From Planctomycetota bacterium (lineage in GTDB: Bacteria; Planctomycetota; Brocadiia; SM23-32), in assembly GCA_030628375.1 (NCBI GenBank), contig DAOVRD010000005.1, forward strand, positions 1 to 34,134: a stretch of DNA of 34,134 nucleotides. Reading direction: 5' to 3'. Positions within the stretch are counted from its first letter, which is position 1; each line of letters opens with the position of its first letter. Below the pieces are notes generated by a model. The model was given only the letters and a program-made list of their open reading frames with translations, made no database searches and was not told the origin of the DNA. Shown here piece after piece: positions 31,197-34,134 of this stretch. A program made the position numbers and the translations under genes.

Positions 31197-32210
31197 ATGA
31201 TTATCGTAATGGAACCGGCCGCCACCCAGGAGAACATCCAGAATGTGATCGAAAGAGTTGAAGCAGCCGGACTGGAAGCCATCCTCCTGCGTGGAGAGAG
31301 CCGCAACGTAATCGCTGCCATCGGCGACAAGCGGGAGCAGGTCATCAACGGCTGGCTGGCCTCGCCGGGCGTGGAGCGGGTCATTCCGATACTCAGCCCA
31401 TACAAGCTTGCCAGCCGGGAGGCCTCCGCGGGAGCCACGCCCGTGCGGATCAACGGCAGCGTCATCGGCCAGCAGAAGGTGCAGGTCATCGCCGGTCCGT
31501 GCGCTGTGGAGGATTTCGACAGCACGCTCGACACCGCCGAAGCCGTGAAGCGGGCCGGCGCGGTGGGCCTGCGGGGCGGCGCCTACAAGCCGCGCACCAG
31601 CCCGCATTCCTTCGGGGGCCTGGAGGAAGAAGGCCTGAAGATCCTGCACGAGATCGGCAAGCATACGGGCCTGGCCATCGTGACCGAAGTGCTGGGCGTG
31701 GAGCACGTGGACCTGGTGGCCGGGTACGCCGACGTGCTCCAGGTCGGCGCACGCAACATGCAGAACTTCATGCTCCTGAAGGCCCTTGGCAAGATAGGCA
31801 AACCCGTCCTGCTCAAGCGCGGCATCAGCGCGTCGGTGGACGAGCTGCTGCTGGCCGCCGAGTACATCATGAAGGGGGGGAACAGCCAGGTGATCCTGTG
31901 CTGCCGCGGCATCCGGACCTTCGAGACGCACACGCGCTTCACCCTGTCCCTGAGCACCGTGGCCCACCTGAAGGAGGTCACGCACCTGCCCGTCATCGCC
32001 GACCCCAGCCACGGCACGGGCCGGCAAAGCCTGGTGCCTCCGATGGCCAAGGCCGCCGTGGCATGCGGCGCCGACGGGCTGCTGATAGAGGTGCACCCCA
32101 ACCCGGAAAGGGCGCTCGTGGACGGTCAGCAGTCGCTGACCCGCGAAGGATTCACACAACTGATGAAGGAGCTCCGCCCCGTGGCCGCAGCGGTCGGCCG
32201 GACGATCTGA
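31197..32210 (+). CDS. aroF: 3-deoxy-D-arabino-heptulosonate 7-phosphate (DAHP) synthase, type I-beta
   Basis: The enzyme condenses phosphoenolpyruvate with erythrose 4-phosphate, the first step of the shikimate pathway. The start is ATG 31197 with AAGGAGG 7 nt before it; the track start at 31047 runs into the leader. The 337 residues match the I-beta form with an N-terminal ferredoxin-like regulatory domain (MIIVMEPAATQENIQNVI, about residues 1-70), then the barrel: VIAGPCAVE, GLRGGAYKPRTSP, VGARNMQN, LLKRGIS, CCRGIRTFE and DPSHGTG. In Thermotoga-type enzymes that domain confers Tyr/Phe feedback inhibition. With the attenuator upstream, both synthesis and activity would respond to the aromatic amino acids. 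The gene ends 3 bp from the convergent proB stop. Confidence 0.95.
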   Translation: MIIVMEPAATQENIQNVIERVEAAGLEAILLRGESRNVIAAIGDKREQVINGWLASPGVERVIPILSPYKLASREASAGATPVRINGSVIGQQKVQVIAGPCAVEDFDSTLDTAEAVKRAGAVGLRGGAYKPRTSPHSFGGLEEEGLKILHEIGKHTGLAIVTEVLGVEHVDLVAGYADVLQVGARNMQNFMLLKALGKIGKPVLLKRGISASVDELLLAAEYIMKGGNSQVILCCRGIRTFETHTRFTLSLSTVAHLKEVTHLPVIADPSHGTGRQSLVPPMAKAAVACGADGLLIEVHPNPERALVDGQQSLTREGFTQLMKELRPVAAAVGRTI

Positions 32211-32213
32211 CAT

Positions 32214-33365
32214 CTATTCGAGCAAGGTCAGGTTATCCCGGTGCACGACTTCGTCGTAGTAGCTGTAGCCGAGGATCTCCTCGATCTGCGAGGTCTGGCA
32301 GCCTCTGATCCGCTGGACCTCCTCGCCGGCGTAGTTCGAGAGTCCGCGCGCGAACTCCTCGCCTTTCGGCCCCTTGATGCGGACCACGTCCCCGCGCTTG
32401 AAATCGCCCTCGACGCCCTTTATCCCGCTGGGCAGCAGGCTCTTGCCCCTCTCGACCAACGCAGTGCGCGCCCCGGCGTCCACCTGCAGGCTGCCGCGCG
32501 GTCGGCTGGTGAACCGAATCCAGCGCTTGTAGCTCTTCAGCCGTCCGGCCCTGGGCAGGAACAATGTGCCAACGAGCTCGCCGGCCATGATCTTGCGCAG
32601 GATCACCGGGTCGCGTCCGTCGGCTATCAGCGCGCCCTCGCCGGCCTCCGTGGCCACCCTGGCCGCCTCGATCTTGCTCCTCATCCCCCCTACGCCGGAC
32701 AGCGACGTCCCTTCGTACGCCAGCTTCTCAATGTCCTGGTCAACGCGCTCCACAACCTCGACGATCTTCCCTGGCGAGCCGCCGCGGGGCCGCTCCAGGT
32801 AGAGCCCCGCAACCGAGGTCAGCAAGATCAGAAGCTCGGCGCGGATCAGATGCGTCACCAGCGCGGCCAGGCGATCATTGTCCCCGAACTTGATTTCCTC
32901 GGTGCTGATCGTGTCGTTCTCATTGATGACGGGGACACAGGGCAGATCGAACAAGGCGTGGAGGGTGTTGGAGGCATTCAGGTAACGCTCGCGGTTGTCG
33001 AAATCCTCGTGAGTCAGCAGCACCTGAGCGGCGTGGAGGCCGTGACGGCGGAAGTGACGCTCATAGCACGCCATCAGGACCCCTTGCCCCACGCTGGCCA
33101 CAGCCTGGCTCAGCGGCAGCGCGACGGGACGGTTGCGCATGCGCAGCTCCGACATGCCGCAGCCTATGGCGCCGCTGGTCACCAGGGCCACCTGTCGGCC
33201 GCCCTTGACCAGGGACGCAACCTGCTCGGCAATGGCGCCGACGCGCTTGTCGTCCAGTCCGCCGTAGGGCGGACCCGCTGCGGCCAGCATGTTCGTGCCG
33301 ACCTTGACCACGATGCGCCGGGCCGAGCAGACGTGCTTCCGCCTGAGCTTCTGGAGATCCTCCAC
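32214..33365 (-). CDS. proB: Glutamate 5-kinase with PUA domain
   Basis: ProB phosphorylates glutamate, the first step of proline synthesis. The 383 residues contain the amino-acid kinase domain (RIVVKVGTNML near the start, VTSGAIGCGM, VPVINENDTIS, FGDNDRLAA, GVGGMRSKIEAA) and a C-terminal PUA domain (about 280-365: GSLQVDAGARTALVERGKSLLPSGI and FKRGDVVRI), as in E. coli ProB. GTG 33365 (MEDLQKL) with GAGGTG 5 nt before it is preferred over TTG 33380. proA is not next to it in this window; a 2H-phosphoesterase-like gene precedes it by 66 nt on the same strand. Confidence 0.95.
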   Translation of the reverse strand: MEDLQKLRRKHVCSARRIVVKVGTNMLAAAGPPYGGLDDKRVGAIAEQVASLVKGGRQVALVTSGAIGCGMSELRMRNRPVALPLSQAVASVGQGVLMACYERHFRRHGLHAAQVLLTHEDFDNRERYLNASNTLHALFDLPCVPVINENDTISTEEIKFGDNDRLAALVTHLIRAELLILLTSVAGLYLERPRGGSPGKIVEVVERVDQDIEKLAYEGTSLSGVGGMRSKIEAARVATEAGEGALIADGRDPVILRKIMAGELVGTLFLPRAGRLKSYKRWIRFTSRPRGSLQVDAGARTALVERGKSLLPSGIKGVEGDFKRGDVVRIKGPKGEEFARGLSNYAGEEVQRIRGCQTSQIEEILGYSYYDEVVHRDNLTLLE

Positions 33366-33431
33366 GATTGCACCTCGCAACGAACGGCTGCCCGATGCCG
33401 GGCAACGCCCGCCGTGACGGGACAGGCCCCC

Positions 33432-34133
33432 CTATCTGCTGAACTCCCTGTAAATGATCCAGTTCTGACCGGGGGCAAGTTGGAGAAGCAGGCACACACC
33501 GGACACTGTGATCTGCTCGAACTCACCGAAAACGCGACCGAGGACTTCCATCAGCCCTTCGCGATCCTCGCCCGTATACGGGTCCAGCAGCGTGAAGTGC
33601 GGCGCGTAGCTGTCGAAGATGGTCGGGCTGAAGAACTTCTTGATCCTGGCAACGTGACAGGCCTCCTCAGCGAATCTCTCCTGGTTCTTCAGGTAAACCC
33701 GGAGGAAGCCGGACTCCAGGGCGTACGGATGAAGACGAGCCACAAGGACCGCGTGGAGGATCTTCAGCGCTTCGCTGGCGGCGTATTTCAAGACAACGGC
33801 GCTCTTGTCGGGCCCGAAAAAATCTACGAAATCCTCCTCCGCCGTCAGCGTGAAAGGGCTCCTTGGACTGAAGCACGCCAGGATGTCCTCTATCTCGTGC
33901 TCGATCTGCGCAATGTCCCCCATCCGGAAGGTCATCGAGTCGGTGATCGTCATGTGAAAGCCGTACTGTTTGCACCGGCTCGTCCAATCCTCGGCGAATC
34001 CCTGCAGTCGCTCGCGCACTTCCGGCCGCGCCAGGTCCCGTCTTATGGGCGACCGAAGGTCGTAGCCCAGGATGCTCGACCCCAGATCATAGAACCTGCC
34101 TTGCGGGACGAAATAGACGGCGAATTTTGCCAT
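33432..34133 (-). CDS. 2H phosphoesterase-like protein (DUF1045-like)
   Basis: The 233-residue protein has the two His-x-Thr motifs of the 2H (2'-5' RNA ligase/cyclic phosphodiesterase) superfamily: HMT at 60-62 in YGFHMTITDSM and HFT at 179-181 in APHFTLLDPY. The opening MAKFAVYFVPQGRFYDLGSSILGYD resembles DUF1045 proteins, some of which are linked to phosphonate use. Both catalytic His are present, so it may be an active cyclic-phosphate enzyme; its substrate is unknown. The start ATG is one base from the right edge, so an upstream start cannot be excluded. No phosphonate gene is in this window; proB follows on the same strand. Confidence 0.75.
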   Translation of the reverse strand: MAKFAVYFVPQGRFYDLGSSILGYDLRSPIRRDLARPEVRERLQGFAEDWTSRCKQYGFHMTITDSMTFRMGDIAQIEHEIEDILACFSPRSPFTLTAEEDFVDFFGPDKSAVVLKYAASEALKILHAVLVARLHPYALESGFLRVYLKNQERFAEEACHVARIKKFFSPTIFDSYAPHFTLLDPYTGEDREGLMEVLGRVFGEFEQITVSGVCLLLQLAPGQNWIIYREFSR

Positions 34134-34134
34134 G

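Noticed and set aside
1-34134. CRISPR array, rRNA or prophage
   Set aside because: No regularly spaced direct repeats, no rRNA-like sequence and no phage structural gene were seen.

Overview
The window is a GC-rich (roughly 60-65% by eye), densely coded bacterial chromosome segment. Most genes are housekeeping: priA, polA-coaE-rho, dapF, asd, folK, proB, a type I-beta DAHP synthase and tRNA-Gln. No ribosomal or phylogenetic marker fixes the lineage. The polA-coaE-rho order, the anaerobe-type HgdC/UroD-family pair, an agarase-like clan GH-A hydrolase and many unknown single-span coiled-coil proteins would fit an uncultured Planctomycetota-like or related bacterium. That placement is inference only.

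Layout. 1-293: start of an M20 amidohydrolase, minus strand. 294-600: non-coding DNA with REP-like palindromes bounded by an inverted repeat. 601-2084: an unknown membrane protein and a divergent HNH-type protein with a near-consensus promoter. 2285-5455: minus-strand operon dapF, unknown 542-aa protein, SAM methyltransferase, with overlapping genes. 5770-7355: a 1.5-kb islet bounded by a 50-bp direct repeat of the 3' part of tRNA-Gln and carrying a HicB/HicA-like toxin-antitoxin pair. 7473-8570 and 8902-11166: an unknown coiled-coil membrane protein and, divergently, priA. 11458-13583: two tandem membrane/coiled-coil proteins that look paralogous. 14220-18987: polA-coaE-rho. 19097-20053: an ADP-ribosylglycohydrolase-family protein. 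20074-30234: a long minus-strand series that reads, in transcription order, GcvH-like protein, asd, agarase-like glycoside hydrolase, PPC/DUF296 protein, MFS transporter, HgdC-type activator ATPase, UroD-family protein and P-type calcium-type ATPase. 30408-32210: folK and then DAHP synthase behind a leader region. 32214-34133: proB and a 2H-phosphoesterase-like protein, minus strand.

The two strongest special signals are as follows. (1) Upstream of the DAHP synthase gene there is a complete apparent transcription attenuator: promoter, 38-codon leader peptide with a Phe-Phe-Tyr-Phe-Tyr-Phe run, mutually exclusive hairpins, and a strong terminator just before the ribosome-binding site. The enzyme also carries an N-terminal regulatory domain, so Phe/Tyr control would act at both gene and protein level. 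(2) The tRNA-Gln islet has the geometry of an integrated element (intact tRNA at one end, duplicated tRNA 3' part at the other) but holds only a toxin-antitoxin pair and no visible integrase. Other points of interest are a GcvH-like protein lacking the lipoyl lysine, a DapF with a cysteine-rich tail, a cluster of alternating heptamers at 2132-2243, and recurring TTGACA-N17-TATCAT promoters.
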